Source: Nocardia terrae (GTDB lineage: Bacteria > Actinomycetota > Actinomycetes > Mycobacteriales > Mycobacteriaceae). From it: a stretch of 64,000 nt of DNA. The translations under genes were made by a program, and so were the position numbers. The stretch spans positions 1,178,001-1,242,000 of the forward strand of contig NZ_WRPP01000001.1 in the NCBI RefSeq assembly GCF_009760405.1. The letters run 5' to 3'. Under the pieces are notes generated by a model that saw only the letters and a list, made by a program, of their open reading frames with translations, ran no database searches and was not told the DNA's origin. Position 1 is the stretch's first letter. Every line of letters starts with the position of its first letter. This document shows, piece after piece, positions 7,798-17,127 of the stretch.

Positions 7798-7822
7798 GTT
7801 CCGGCGTGCTCTCGGCTGGAAC
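7798..7822. repeat. REP-like 25-bp hairpin, copy 2
   Basis: Arms GTTCCGGC (7798-7805) and GCTGGAAC (7815-7822) flank the loop GTGCTCTCG. Compared with copy 1 at 5427-5451, the outer A-T pair is a G-C pair here, with both bases changed, so the stem is conserved rather than just the sequence. It lies 30 bp after the small gene that follows mapB. Confidence 0.6.
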
Positions 7823-7933
7823 CCACCGCCCGAGTTGGGATCTCGGCCAACGGTATGCCGGGATGACGGGTGGGATTCGCCCCGGGATCACGGGCCGGAC
7901 CTCGGTCCGGTCGGCCGGCGCCGGGCGGCGGGG

Positions 7934-8014
7934 ATGAAAGGCGCTCTGCGGGTCGCGGGAGCCGCCTTCGATGCGGGGAAAAGCGTTGTCGGAGAGCGTC
8001 TCTGCCGCCGCCGT
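7934..8014 (+). pseudogene. Partial, diverged copy of the cobQ 5' end
   Basis: The frame from ATG 7934 reads MKGALRVAGAAFDAGKSVV and then ERLCRRR. The true cobQ (starting 8190) reads [19 protein letters not shown] and then AGLCRLL. The similarity covers about 26 codons including the P-loop (DAGKS), with many silent and some replacement differences, and then stops. The copy lies about 255 bp upstream of cobQ in the same orientation. It is best read as a decayed tandem duplication of the start of cobQ. The rest of 7768-8189 shows only a REP-like hairpin and no other gene. A functional mini-protein is unlikely. Confidence 0.7.
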
Positions 8015-8189
8015 GCAGAGGCGAGCGCGGCTCCGCCGATGAACGACCTCCGGTGGCTCGGGTGAGGGGCGCTCGTGTCGGCGCGGGAACATGCCCGCGC
8101 ACCTGCGCGTGGGGGGTGTCGGCCGGGTCTCGCCGTCCGGGCGCGCGGCGGGTAACGCGGGGTGGCTTCGGGACGGAAGGAGGCCTCGG

Positions 8190-9740
8190 ATGGCGGTGGT
8201 GAAGGGTGCGCTGCTGGTCGCGGGCACTACGTCCGATGCGGGGAAAAGTGTTGTGGTGGCGGGGCTTTGCCGTCTGCTGGCGCGGCGGGGGGTGCGGGTC
8301 GCGCCGTTCAAGGCGCAGAACATGTCCAACAACTCCGTGGTCACGCTCGACGGCGGGGAGATCGGGCGGGCGCAGGCGTTGCAGGCTCGGGCGTGTGGGC
8401 TCGAGCCGAGCGTCCGGTTCAATCCGATCTTGTTGAAGCCCGGGAGTGATCGGCGGTCGCAGCTCGTGGTGCGGGGCAAGGCGATCGACACCGTGGGGGC
8501 CAAGGATTATTTCCGGCATCGGACCGAGTTGCGGGCGATCGTGGCCGAGGAATTGGCCGCGCTGCGGGACGAATTCGATGTGGTGATCTGCGAGGGGGCC
8601 GGGTCGCCCGCCGAGATCAATTTGCGGGCAACGGATCTGGCGAACATGGGGCTGGCGCGGGCGGCGGACCTGCCGGTGGTGGTGGTCGGCGACATCGATC
8701 GCGGGGGAGTGCTGGCGCATCTGTTCGGCACCGTGGCCATCCTGGAACCCGAAGACCAGCAACTGATCTCCGGTTTTATCGTCAACAAGTTCCGTGGGGA
8801 CGTCGATCTGCTGAAGCCGGGGCTGGATCAGCTCGAGGCGCTCACCGGGCGGCCGACGCTGGGTGTGATCCCGTTCGCGGAGGACCTCTGGATCGACGCG
8901 GAGGATTCGCTCGGCACGGTCGCCGACGCCCCCGTCGGGCGTCCCCGGCCGCCGCTCGGCGCGAACTGGCTGACCGTCGCCGCCATCCGGTTGCCGCGCA
9001 TCTCCAATTCCACCGATGTCGAGGCGCTGGCCTGCGAGCCGGGCGTTTCCGTGCGCTGGGTGAGCGACCCCTCTCGCCTGGCGGGGGCCGATCTGGTCGT
9101 CGTGCCCGGCAGCAAATCCACCGTCAGCGATCTGGAGTGGTTGCGGCGCACCGGGATCGCCGACGCGCTCACCGCGCGCGCGGCGGCGGGCGGGCCGATT
9201 CTCGGCATCTGCGGCGGCTATCAGATGCTGGCGCGCACCATCGTCGACCCGGTCGAATCGGCGGCGGGCACGGTCGCGGGCCTGGGCCTGCTGGACCTGG
9301 AGATCGAATTCGACGATCCGAAGGTGCTGCGCCGCTCGCGGGGCCGTGTCGGCGATCATGCGGGCCTCGGCGGTGATGACGCTCTCCCGGTGCACGGCTA
9401 TGAAATCCACCACGGTCGCGTGACTCACACCGGCGACCGCCCCTGGTTCGAACTGGACGGCCTCCCTGAAGGCAGCGTGCGCGAAGCGATCTGGGGCACG
9501 CACCTGCACGGAGCCTTGGAATCGGACGAGTTTCGGCGCGCCTGGCTGCGCCGGGTCGCCGAACAGGCCGGTCGCCCGGAATTCATTGTGGCCGACGATG
9601 TTTCGGTCGCCGAAGTGCGCGCGTCCCAGCTCGATCTGCTCGCCGACCTGCTGGAGAAGCATCTCGACCTGGACGCGCTGGAACGCCTGATCACCGCGGG
9701 TCCATTGTCGAATGTCCCAACTCTGACCGTAAAGAAGTGA
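8190..9740 (+). CDS. cobQ: Cobyric acid synthase (glutamine-hydrolysing)
   Basis: The 516-residue enzyme amidates side chains b, d, e and g of adenosylcobyrinate a,c-diamide using glutamine and ATP. The N-terminal P-loop ATPase domain has GTTSDAGKS at residues 12-20 and the family signature [11 protein letters not shown] (near 35-45). Further on are [13 protein letters not shown] and [14 protein letters not shown]. The C-terminal class I glutaminase domain has Cys341 in [11 protein letters not shown], and the late catalytic His lies in [10 protein letters not shown]. The start at 8190 has GGAAGGAGG at 8175-8183. It belongs to the late cobalamin pathway encoded further on by the chelatase, cobO, cobB and cobE. 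Confidence 0.95.
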   Translation: MAVVKGALLVAGTTSDAGKSVVVAGLCRLLARRGVRVAPFKAQNMSNNSVVTLDGGEIGRAQALQARACGLEPSVRFNPILLKPGSDRRSQLVVRGKAIDTVGAKDYFRHRTELRAIVAEELAALRDEFDVVICEGAGSPAEINLRATDLANMGLARAADLPVVVVGDIDRGGVLAHLFGTVAILEPEDQQLISGFIVNKFRGDVDLLKPGLDQLEALTGRPTLGVIPFAEDLWIDAEDSLGTVADAPVGRPRPPLGANWLTVAAIRLPRISNSTDVEALACEPGVSVRWVSDPSRLAGADLVVVPGSKSTVSDLEWLRRTGIADALTARAAAGGPILGICGGYQMLARTIVDPVESAAGTVAGLGLLDLEIEFDDPKVLRRSRGRVGDHAGLGGDDALPVHGYEIHHGRVTHTGDRPWFELDGLPEGSVREAIWGTHLHGALESDEFRRAWLRRVAEQAGRPEFIVADDVSVAEVRASQLDLLADLLEKHLDLDALERLITAGPLSNVPTLTVKK

Positions 9741-9806
9741 CCCCGGTCACAGGAATCCGCCCGACTCGCGGTCGACCTCTCTCCGGCTCCTGTAGCGTGA
9801 ATGACC

Positions 9807-10370
9807 ATGGAATCTCGGCGGATCACGGTCGGTGACCGCGAGTGGGCGGTGCGAATCGGCGGACCCGAAACCCGGCACCACGTCCTGCTGCTACCCGATG
9901 CGGGGGATCCGGCCGACATTTACGACCAGGTCTGCGAACGGCTGCAGACCTCGGACCTGCACACCATCGCGATCGAATCGATCGACGGTCTCGACGCCAC
10001 GGCGGTCTTCGCGATCCTCGACCAGTTGAAGGTCCCGTGGGCCAACCTGGTCGGCAGCGGCGCGGGCGCGGAGCTGGCCTGGCAGTTGGCCGCGCGCGGC
10101 TTCGGCCGTTTCATGAGCCTCATCGCGGCGGGCGGCGGACACCCGGCCGCCCCCGGCACGGACGGCGAGGTCAAAGACGCCTCCTGCCCGCCGGTGGAGA
10201 TCCCCACCACCCTGCTGGCCACCAAGCGCCTGCCGCGCCCGGTGGCCGAGGGTTCCAGCCGGTTCGTCTACGGCGAATTCCGGCTGGTCCCCATGGATGT
10301 CACCGATGTGGCCTCCGAAGCCGGCCACGAGCTGGCCACCGAAGTGGTGCTGCGCACCAGCTTCTGGTGA
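9807..10370 (+). CDS. Alpha/beta-hydrolase-like protein lacking the nucleophile serine
   Basis: The 187-residue protein has an alpha/beta hydrolase-like layout: an early strand ending HHVLLLPDAGDPADIYDQV, a middle elbow NLVGSGAGAELAWQLA, and a late EFRLVPMDVTDV. At the elbow the usual G-H-S-M-G is G-S-G-A-G, so a Gly stands where the nucleophile Ser is expected, and the protein is short for the family. It may therefore be non-enzymatic or use another chemistry. I chose ATG 9807 over ATG 9801 because TAGCGT ends 9 nt before it. It lies after cobQ and is convergent with the next gene. Function unknown. Confidence 0.65.
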   Translation: MESRRITVGDREWAVRIGGPETRHHVLLLPDAGDPADIYDQVCERLQTSDLHTIAIESIDGLDATAVFAILDQLKVPWANLVGSGAGAELAWQLAARGFGRFMSLIAAGGGHPAAPGTDGEVKDASCPPVEIPTTLLATKRLPRPVAEGSSRFVYGEFRLVPMDVTDVASEAGHELATEVVLRTSFW

Positions 10371-10384
10371 TTACCCGCCGTTGA

Positions 10385-11428
10385 TCACGCGCTGGCTTCC
10401 GGGCTGGAAGCCAGCCACTTCAGCCATGAATCCAGCTCGGCGAACGCCTGGTTGCGCGGCGTCTCCGCGGACAGGAACACATCGTGCCGCGCACCCTCGA
10501 TCGGCACGATATTGGTCCGGTCGCCCAGGCAGCCCGACCAGCGCTGGATCTGCTTCACGTCGAGCACCAGATCGGCCAGGTCGGCGGCCGGACCGTACTC
10601 GCGCATGAATTTGGTGATCTTGGACCGCAGGATCAGCGCGGGCACCCCGATATCGAGGCCCTTGTGCAGCCGGAACTGCCCGCGCCGGATGGCCCGCAGC
10701 CAGCCCGCGTGAACCGCGAAGCCGCTCAACGGTTTCCAATCCAGGTTGTAGTCCCATTCCCCGGAGACGCTCTTGTGCAGGCTGTCGCCGTAGGCGGTGG
10801 ACACGCCCAGCGGAATCTTCGCGAACGCCCGCAACCGGCCCAGCCCCTCCAGCACCGGGGTGCCGATCGAGCGGTAGTAGCCCGGGCCCTGCAGGTCGAA
10901 CCACGGGCTGTTGAGCACCAGGCCCGTAATGCCCTGGGCACGAACGCCGCCGGAGGACTGCAGCCGGTTCAGCCACAGCGAGGTGACCAGACCGCCGGTC
11001 GAGTGCGCCATGACCAGCACGTCCAGCCCGCTCTCCTCGCGAATGATCTTCAGCGAGCGGTTCAGCTCCACGTCGTAGAGCGCCAGGTCGCTCACGAAGT
11101 GCGGGGTCTGCCCGGCCCGCTGTGACCGGCCGCACTTGCGCAGGTCCAGCGCGTAGAAGGCGTACCCCTGCGCGGCCAGATGCTGGGCCAGGTGTTCCTG
11201 GAAGAAGTAGTCGGTGAAGCCGTGCACATAGAGCACGGCCTTGGTGGCGACCGGCGTGTCGGCCGGGGCGTAGCGGACCAGCGTGGCGACCACGTCGCCC
11301 TCGCCGTCCGGATCGGGTCCCATCGGAATCGTGAGCTGCTGGTAGTCGTCACCCAGCACGTCGGGCTGCCAGGCATCGGGCCGCCGAGTGTCTGTCGACG
11401 AGGTGGTGGATGACGTTTCTCGGGTCAC
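10385..11428 (-). CDS. Alpha/beta hydrolase (serine aminopeptidase S33/lysophospholipase type)
   Basis: The 347-residue hydrolase has AVLYVHGFTDYFFQEHLAQ as the oxyanion/His-Gly region and MAHSTGGLVTS with Ser143 as nucleophile. EGARHDVFLS contains the likely catalytic His. There is no signal peptide, so it probably acts in the cytoplasm on an ester or lipid. Its length and place beside mqo match the mycobacterial neighbour Rv2854 as I recall it. The GTG at 11428 is favoured because TATCTT ends 7 nt upstream (probable leaderless mRNA). A longer frame runs upstream but would overlap the mqo leader. Confidence 0.82.
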   Translation of the reverse strand: MTRETSSTTSSTDTRRPDAWQPDVLGDDYQQLTIPMGPDPDGEGDVVATLVRYAPADTPVATKAVLYVHGFTDYFFQEHLAQHLAAQGYAFYALDLRKCGRSQRAGQTPHFVSDLALYDVELNRSLKIIREESGLDVLVMAHSTGGLVTSLWLNRLQSSGGVRAQGITGLVLNSPWFDLQGPGYYRSIGTPVLEGLGRLRAFAKIPLGVSTAYGDSLHKSVSGEWDYNLDWKPLSGFAVHAGWLRAIRRGQFRLHKGLDIGVPALILRSKITKFMREYGPAADLADLVLDVKQIQRWSGCLGDRTNIVPIEGARHDVFLSAETPRNQAFAELDSWLKWLASSPEASA

Positions 11429-11602
11429 AAGCCCAAGATAGACCGCGTCCCAACGATGTCCATTTGGGAGGGATCTCTCACATTCGGGGATTTCGAAGCG
11501 GGATTGGGGAATGGTCAGGGGCAGAATTGAGCTCAAGTGAACGACGGGTAACCTAACCCCCACCTGGTGACCCATTCAAGGACAAGGAAGTCGACGAACG
11601 CC

Positions 11603-13132
11603 GTGTCGAACGCTGCCACGATTGAAAAGACCGATGTAGTACTCATCGGAGCCGGCATCATGAGTGCCACCCTCGGCGCCTTGCTCCGACAGGTGCAGCC
11701 GGATTGGTCGATCAATATCTTCGAGCGCCTCGACGAGGCCGCCGGGGAGAGCAGCGATCCCTGGAACAACGCCGGTACCGGCCACTCGGCCCTGTGCGAG
11801 CTGAACTACACCCCGCGCAATGCCGCCGGCGAGGTGGAGATCGCCAAGGCCATCGACATCAACGAGCGCTTCCAGGTCTCGCGTCAGTTCTGGTCCTACG
11901 CGGTGGAGAACGGCGTGCTGGCCACCCCGTCGAACTTCATCAACCCCATTCCCCACGTGAGCTTCACCCACGGTGCGGACGGCGTCGAATACCTGCGCAA
12001 GCGCCACGAGGCGCTGTCGCGGCATCCGCTGTTCGAGGGCATGGAATTCATCGACGACGCGGACGAATTCAGCAAGCGACTACCGCTGATGGCCAAGGGC
12101 CGCGACTTCTCCGATCCGATCGCCCTGAACTGGACCGATCACGGCACCGACATCGACTTCGGTGAGCTCACCAAGGAACTGCTGGCCTACCTGGGCGCGT
12201 CGGGCGCGGATATCGCCTTCGGCCACGAGGTGCTCAATCTCACCAAGCAGTCCGACGGCTCCTGGCTGGTCAAGGTGCGCAACCTGCGCAGCCGCAAGGT
12301 GCGGGTGATCAACGCCAAGTTCGTGTTCGTCGGTGCGGGTGGCGGCGCGCTGCCGCTGCTGCAGAAGTCGGGCATCAAGGAGATCAACGGCTTCGGCGGT
12401 TTCCCGGTGTCGGGCCTGTTCCTGCGTGCCACCAACCCCGCGCTGGTCGCCAGCCACGAGGCCAAGGTGTACGGCCAGGCGTCGGTCGGTGCGCCGCCGA
12501 TGTCGGTGCCGCACTTGGACACTCGCGTCATCAACGGTGAGAAGGGCCTGCTGTTCGGCCCCTACGCCGGTTGGACGCCGAAGTTCCTCAAGGACGGCAA
12601 GATGACCGACCTCATCAAGTCGGTGAAGCCGAACAACCTGTTCTCCATGCTGGGTGTGGGCGTCACCGAGATGGGCCTGGTCAACTACCTGGTCGGCGAG
12701 CTGCTCAAGTCGCAGGCCGGTCGCGTGGACGTGATGGAGGAGTTCATCCCGCGGGCCGACGGCGCGGACTGGGAGCTGATCATCGCCGGTCAGCGCGTGC
12801 AGGTCATCCGCCGCAAGGGCGCGGGCGGCGTGCTCGAGCTGGGCACCGCGGTCGTCGCGGCCGAGGACGGCACCATCGCCGGTCTGCTGGGCGCTTCCCC
12901 GGGCGCGTCCACCTGTGTGAGCGCCATGCTCGACGTGATGAAGAAGTGCTTCCCGCGCGAATTCTCCACGTGGGAGCCGAAACTCAAGGAAATGGTGCCG
13001 TCGCTGGGCACCAAGCTCTCGGAGAATCAGGCCCTGTACCGCGAGGTCTGGGACTGGTCCACCAAGGCCCTCCAGCTGGATTCGGACAACACGCCCAACC
13101 ACTCCGCTATTTCTTCTCACGCCCAGATGTGA
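11603..13132 (+). CDS. mqo: Malate:quinone oxidoreductase
   Basis: This 509-residue FAD enzyme oxidises malate to oxaloacetate and passes electrons to the quinone pool at the membrane face, bypassing NAD malate dehydrogenase. The FAD motif is [14 protein letters not shown] near the N-terminus. Family signatures include [35 protein letters not shown] and [14 protein letters not shown]. The GTG at 11603 has AAGGAAG about 11 nt upstream and gives the usual length. An in-frame GTG at 11567 is possible. A TAACCT hexamer at 11549-11554 could be the -10 for a short leader. The GNAT gene follows after 12 bp. Confidence 0.95.
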   Translation: MSNAATIEKTDVVLIGAGIMSATLGALLRQVQPDWSINIFERLDEAAGESSDPWNNAGTGHSALCELNYTPRNAAGEVEIAKAIDINERFQVSRQFWSYAVENGVLATPSNFINPIPHVSFTHGADGVEYLRKRHEALSRHPLFEGMEFIDDADEFSKRLPLMAKGRDFSDPIALNWTDHGTDIDFGELTKELLAYLGASGADIAFGHEVLNLTKQSDGSWLVKVRNLRSRKVRVINAKFVFVGAGGGALPLLQKSGIKEINGFGGFPVSGLFLRATNPALVASHEAKVYGQASVGAPPMSVPHLDTRVINGEKGLLFGPYAGWTPKFLKDGKMTDLIKSVKPNNLFSMLGVGVTEMGLVNYLVGELLKSQAGRVDVMEEFIPRADGADWELIIAGQRVQVIRRKGAGGVLELGTAVVAAEDGTIAGLLGASPGASTCVSAMLDVMKKCFPREFSTWEPKLKEMVPSLGTKLSENQALYREVWDWSTKALQLDSDNTPNHSAISSHAQM

Positions 13133-13144
13133 TAGCAAGACGCG

Positions 13145-13594
13145 ATGATGTCAACGGTTGCTCTCAAACGGTCGTGGTCCCAAGACCTGGACACCGCGAC
13201 GCTGTACAAGCTGTTGAAACTTCGCGTCGAGGTGTTCGTCGTCGAACAGAAGTGCGCGTACCCCGAATTGGACGGTTACGACCTGCTGCCGGAAACCCGC
13301 CACTTCTGGCTCGACGATGAGGGCGAGGTCATCTGCACCCTGCGCCTCATGGAAGAGCACGAGGACGGCGTCAAGTCCTTCCGCATCGGCCGCCTCTGCA
13401 CCACCCCCGAGGCCCGAGGCCACGGCTACACCACCCGCCTGCTCCAGGCCGCCCTGGCCGAAGCGGGTTCGGCGACGGTCCGCCTGAACGCCCAGACCTA
13501 CCTCGTCGACATGTACACCAAGCACGGCTTCAAGGTCGACGGCGAGGAGTACATCGAAGACGGCATTCCCCACATCCCGATGCGCCGCGGCTGA
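13145..13594 (+). CDS. GNAT acetyltransferase, ElaA-like
   Basis: The 149-residue protein is a single GNAT domain. It shows the ElaA-type opening YKLLKLRVEVFVVEQKCAYPE, split around residues 21-41, and ETRHFWLDDEGEVICTLRL. The acetyl-CoA loop is IGRLCTTPEARGHGYTTRLL, near residues 80-99. It would transfer acetyl groups to an unknown amine. It is closely linked to mqo, which is also the mycobacterial order, but no functional tie to malate oxidation is evident. ATG codons at 13145 and 13148 are both possible starts. Confidence 0.85.
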   Translation: MMSTVALKRSWSQDLDTATLYKLLKLRVEVFVVEQKCAYPELDGYDLLPETRHFWLDDEGEVICTLRLMEEHEDGVKSFRIGRLCTTPEARGHGYTTRLLQAALAEAGSATVRLNAQTYLVDMYTKHGFKVDGEEYIEDGIPHIPMRRG

Positions 13595-13617
13595 CCCCGC
13601 ACCCAACTGAAAACGTC

Positions 13618-13648
13618 CGTGCCCGCTGTGCGACCCACAGCGGGCACG
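13618..13648. terminator. Bidirectional terminator hairpin
   Basis: A perfect 13-bp stem (13618-13630 with 13636-13648) has a 5-nt loop. It lies between the convergent GNAT and SnoaL-like genes. Short T-runs follow on both sides: GTTTCC on the plus strand and CGTTTTCAG on the minus strand. Confidence 0.85.
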
Positions 13649-13660
13649 GCTGTTTCCGGG

Positions 13661-14050
13661 TTACCTCGAGACGCCCCAGGGGTCGTCGATCAGGATGGCC
13701 CAGGAGTCATCGGCTCGGCGGCGCAGGACGTCGGTGCTGACGGCGGACATGGCAATGGGCCGGCCATCGGGGCGGGTGCCGTCGATGCGCCAGGCGTTCA
13801 CGACCGTGGCGATGTCGCCGACGACGACGGTTCGGAGCACGTCGTTGTGCATTGTCGGATGTATTGCCACGAGATCGGCCAGCGCCGAACGGATTTCGTC
13901 GCGGCCGGTCTTCGGGGCGGTGCCGGGGGCGTAGAAGAAGACGGCGTCGGGCTCATAGAGTGACGCGGCGTCGTCGGGCCGCCCTTCGGCCAGGGCGGTG
14001 CCCAGCAGGGACAGAACGGATTCCGGGGTGGATGCGTGCAATGCGGTCAT
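13661..14050 (-). CDS. SnoaL-like / SgcJ-EcaC family protein (NTF2 fold)
   Basis: The 129-residue protein is a single NTF2-like alpha+beta barrel domain. ALAEGRPDDAASLYEPDAVF and DEIRSALADLVAIHPTMHND are typical of the DUF4440/SnoaL group, and the C-terminal strand is DSWAILIDDPWG. Members are small polar cyclases, isomerases or ligand-binding proteins, and no substrate can be assigned. AGGAGG lies just before the ATG. It is divergent from the chelatase gene, with 50 bp between starts. Confidence 0.75.
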   Translation of the reverse strand: MTALHASTPESVLSLLGTALAEGRPDDAASLYEPDAVFFYAPGTAPKTGRDEIRSALADLVAIHPTMHNDVLRTVVVGDIATVVNAWRIDGTRPDGRPIAMSAVSTDVLRRRADDSWAILIDDPWGVSR

Positions 14051-14100
14051 CGGGGCCTCCTGCTTCGAGTATCCGATCGGGACGCGCTTAGAGTTGGGGC

Positions 14101-16245
14101 GTGTCCGTTTCTCCTGTGGCTTGTTCCGAGAGTGTTCGTGCGGCCGATGATGAGGCCGGGTTTCCGTTCTCCGCGGTGGTGGGGCAGGAGCGGCTGCAGT
14201 TGGCGCTGATCCTGTGCGCGGTGCATCCCGGGATCGGGGGTGTGCTGGTGCGCGGGGAGAAGGGGACGGCCAAGTCGACCGTGGTGCGGGCGCTGGCGCA
14301 GTTGCTGCCGCCGGTGGTGGACGAGTCGGGGGCGCGGCCCGCGCGGCTGGTGGAGTTGCCGGTCGGCGCGACCGAGGACCGGGTGGTCGGGTCGCTGGAT
14401 CTGGAGCGGGTGCTGCGCGACGGGGAGCAGGCGTTCAAGCCGGGCCTGCTGGCGGCCGCGCACCACGGCGTGCTGTACGTGGACGAGGTGAACCTGCTGC
14501 ACGACCATCTGGTGGACGTGCTGCTGGACGCGGCGGCCATGGGCCGGGTGCACATCGAGCGCGACGGGGTCTCGCACACGCACCCGGCGCGATTCGTGTT
14601 GGTGGGCACCATGAATCCCGAGGAGGGCGAGCTGCGCCCGCAGCTGCTGGACCGCTTCGGGCTCACCGTCGACGTGACCGCCTCCCGCGACGTGGACGTC
14701 CGCATGGCCGTCGTTCGCCGCCGCCTGGACTACGAGGCCGATCCGGCCGCCTTCGCCGCCGCGTACGCCGCCGCCGATCGTGAAGTGGCGGAACGCATTC
14801 TGACCGCCCGCGATCGCCTGGCCGAGGTGTCTCTCGACAATGTCGAGCTGCGTCGCATCGCGGCCCTGTGCGCGAGCTTCGACGTCGACGGCATGCGCGC
14901 GGACCTGGTGGTCGCCCGCACCGCCGCCGCCCACGCCGCCTGGCGCGGTGCCACCGCGGTCACCGAGGCCGACGTGCGCGTGGCCGCGGAACTGGCGCTG
15001 CCGCACCGCCGCCGCCGCGACCCCTTCGACGAACCCGGGATCAGCGAGGAACAACTCGACGAGGCCATGAACCAGGCCGCCGAGGAAGCCGCCCGCGCCG
15101 GGGAGGACGACCGCCTGGGAAAAGGTGAGGCGGTCCCGCCGAACGGTGCGGGACCGCAGGATGCGGCGGACGGCTCGCCCGAGGATCGCGACGCGAACCC
15201 CGATTCACCTGACGCTGGACCGGATTCGCCATCCGGCGGTCCGGAGCCTCTGGCCGATGGTCAGGAGCCCCGCACCGATCCGGACACGGAGCTCGGACCC
15301 GATATCGACCCCGGTCGGCCCGACCCCGACCCGGATTACCGTGGGGGAGATCAGGATCCATCCCCGCGACCGCGCCCCGAGGACGACGGCAACCGGAGCC
15401 CCGCCGGTGACCGCCTGTCGCGCGAGGGCCACGTCTCCGCCCCCTCCGGCACCCTGCCCAAACCTCCGCGCTGGGAGGTGCCCGGCGTCGGTGAGGGCGC
15501 GCCCGGCCGCCGTTCCCGCGCCCGCACCCGCCAGGGCCGGGTCGTGCGCGCCACCGAGGACACCTCCACCGGCCTGCACCTGCTCGGCACGATCTTCGCC
15601 GCGGTGCCCTACCAGTACGAGCGCGGCCGCCTGACCGGCCCGCTCGCCTTCGTCCCCGCCGACCTGCGCGGCGCGTATCGCGAAGGCCGCGAAGGCAACC
15701 TGGTCGTCTTCGTCGTCGACACCTCCGGCTCCATGGCCGCCCGCGACCGCCTCTCCGCCGTCACCAGCGCGGTGGTGGCCCTGCTCCGCGACGCCTACCA
15801 GCGCCGCGACAAGGTCGCCGTCATCACCATGCGCGGGCAGGACGCGGAGTTGGTGCTGCCCCCGACCTCATCGGTCGACATCGCCGTCCGCCGCCTGTCG
15901 GACCTGCGCACCGGCGGCAAAACCCCACTCGCCCAAGGGCTTCTGAAGGCTCGCGAGCTGGTCCGCCGGGAACGCACCCGTGACCCTCACCGCCGCCCGC
16001 TGCTCGTCCTGCTCACCGACGGCCGCGCCACCGGCGGCACCGACCCCCTCCCGCGCGCCCGAGCCGCCGCCCGCATGCTCGCGAACGACGCGGTCACCGC
16101 CATGGTCGTCGACTGCGAACGCGGCATGATCCGTCTGGGACTGGCCCGCGACCTCGCCGCCGACCTGCGTGGTGGCTACCTCCAATTGACCGACCTCACC
16201 GGCGATTCCGTCGCGGGCATAGTCCGCGCCACCCGGGCGGCCTGA
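14101..16245 (+). CDS. Fused ChlI/ChlD-type chelatase subunit (putative cobaltochelatase, AAA+ and VWA)
   Basis: The 714-residue protein joins an AAA+ ATPase to a von Willebrand A domain. Walker A is GEKGTAKST (residues 52-60), Walker B is [10 protein letters not shown] (about 124-133), and the MIDAS motif DTSGSM lies near residue 540. An acidic Pro/Asp-rich linker of about 120 residues (around 335-450) connects the two halves, as in ChlD/BchD. The family (TIGR02442-like; Rv2850c in mycobacteria) is annotated as cobaltochelatase or magnesium chelatase. It would power metal insertion with a CobN-like subunit, which is not encoded in this window. Position directly before cobO supports cobalt. 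The GTG lies 7 nt after TAGAGT. Confidence 0.88.
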   Translation: MSVSPVACSESVRAADDEAGFPFSAVVGQERLQLALILCAVHPGIGGVLVRGEKGTAKSTVVRALAQLLPPVVDESGARPARLVELPVGATEDRVVGSLDLERVLRDGEQAFKPGLLAAAHHGVLYVDEVNLLHDHLVDVLLDAAAMGRVHIERDGVSHTHPARFVLVGTMNPEEGELRPQLLDRFGLTVDVTASRDVDVRMAVVRRRLDYEADPAAFAAAYAAADREVAERILTARDRLAEVSLDNVELRRIAALCASFDVDGMRADLVVARTAAAHAAWRGATAVTEADVRVAAELALPHRRRRDPFDEPGISEEQLDEAMNQAAEEAARAGEDDRLGKGEAVPPNGAGPQDAADGSPEDRDANPDSPDAGPDSPSGGPEPLADGQEPRTDPDTELGPDIDPGRPDPDPDYRGGDQDPSPRPRPEDDGNRSPAGDRLSREGHVSAPSGTLPKPPRWEVPGVGEGAPGRRSRARTRQGRVVRATEDTSTGLHLLGTIFAAVPYQYERGRLTGPLAFVPADLRGAYREGREGNLVVFVVDTSGSMAARDRLSAVTSAVVALLRDAYQRRDKVAVITMRGQDAELVLPPTSSVDIAVRRLSDLRTGGKTPLAQGLLKARELVRRERTRDPHRRPLLVLLTDGRATGGTDPLPRARAAARMLANDAVTAMVVDCERGMIRLGLARDLAADLRGGYLQLTDLTGDSVAGIVRATRAA

Positions 16246-16246
16246 G

Positions 16247-16417
16247 GGCGCTGCCTACTCCATCGAGCCCGAGCCTTACGCGCCCACGACCTGCGGCCGC
16301 CTCGCGGGCTGTGTCCGCGCCACCGGGGCGGCCCACACCCTCGGCCCGACATCAGTCTTCGAGGTCGTCTCCCGTGGTTTCGGTGACGTGATCAAGGGCC
16401 TCCGCGACCTCTTCTGA
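16247..16417 (+). other. Open, coding-like 57-codon frame without a start codon
   Basis: In the +1-shifted frame right after the chelatase stop, 56 sense codons run to a TGA at 16415. The pattern is coding-like, ending VFEVVSRGFGDVIKGLRDLF. There is no ATG, GTG or TTG to start it. The segment near 16308-16332 repeats the last codons of the chelatase (GTCCGCGCCACC.GGGCGGCC at 16222-16242), with CVRATGAA echoing IVRATRAA. It may be a remnant C-terminal extension displaced by a duplication or frameshift. No B12-riboswitch core was recognised here. Confidence 0.3.
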
Positions 16418-16506
16418 TGACCGCAGTCCGGGCCGGGAGCCTCCGCATCGGATGCGTATGGCACCGTGAATCCCCGGACTGGTTGTCGTGGAAGGAGCTG
16501 GGGTCG

Positions 16507-17127
16507 ATGCCGAAGGGTGTGCCGTTGCCGGAGAGCATTCCGGATGACGGGCTGACGACGCGGCAGCGCCGGAATCTGCCTGTGCTGGCGGTGCACACCG
16601 GGCCGGGGAAGGGGAAGTCGACCGCGGCGTTCGGGATGGCTTTGCGGGCGTGGAATCAGGGCTTCGATGTGGCGGTGTTCCAGTTCGTGAAGAGCGCGAA
16701 GTGGAAGGTGGGGGAGGAGGCCGCTTTCCGGACGCTCGGGAAGCTGCACGAGGAGACCGGGGCCGGGGGCGCGGTCGAATGGCACAAGATGGGTGAGGGC
16801 TGGTCGTGGACTCGTAAGCAGGGCAGCGACGAGGACCATGCTGCCGCGGCGCTGGCCGGGTGGCAGGAGATCAAGCGCCGCCTGGGGGCCGAGGAGCACC
16901 GGTTCTACGTGCTCGACGAGTTCACCTATCCGCTCAAGTGGGGATGGGTGGATGTGGACGAGGTCGTCGAGACGCTGCGGAATCGGCCGGGCAACCAGCA
17001 TGTGGTGATCACCGGTCGCGATGCGCCGCAGGCGTTGATCGACGCGGCCGACCTGGTCACGGAGATGACGAAGGTGAAGCATCCGATGGACGCGGGCCGC
17101 AAGGGCCAGCGCGGCATCGAATGGTGA
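16507..17127 (+). CDS. cobO: Cob(I)yrinic acid a,c-diamide adenosyltransferase
   Basis: The 206-residue enzyme transfers the adenosyl group of ATP to Co(I) corrinoid. The P-loop GPGKGKST is at residues 32-39. Further family segments are VAVFQFVKSAKWKVGEE, WHKMGEGWSWTRK and FYVLDEFTYPLKWGWV. ATG 16507 is preferred to upstream in-frame starts because GGAAGGAG lies about 10 nt before it and the length is then typical. It overlaps cobB by 7 bp, indicating translational coupling. Confidence 0.94.
   Translation: MPKGVPLPESIPDDGLTTRQRRNLPVLAVHTGPGKGKSTAAFGMALRAWNQGFDVAVFQFVKSAKWKVGEEAAFRTLGKLHEETGAGGAVEWHKMGEGWSWTRKQGSDEDHAAAALAGWQEIKRRLGAEEHRFYVLDEFTYPLKWGWVDVDEVVETLRNRPGNQHVVITGRDAPQALIDAADLVTEMTKVKHPMDAGRKGQRGIEW

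Noticed and set aside
7768..8189. Cobalamin riboswitch before cobQ
   Set aside because: I looked for the conserved B12-box core and flanking stems and did not find them. The region holds a REP-like hairpin and the cobQ fragment instead.
16246..16506. Cobalamin riboswitch before cobO
   Set aside because: No B12-box-like core was recognisable. A covariance-model search would settle it.
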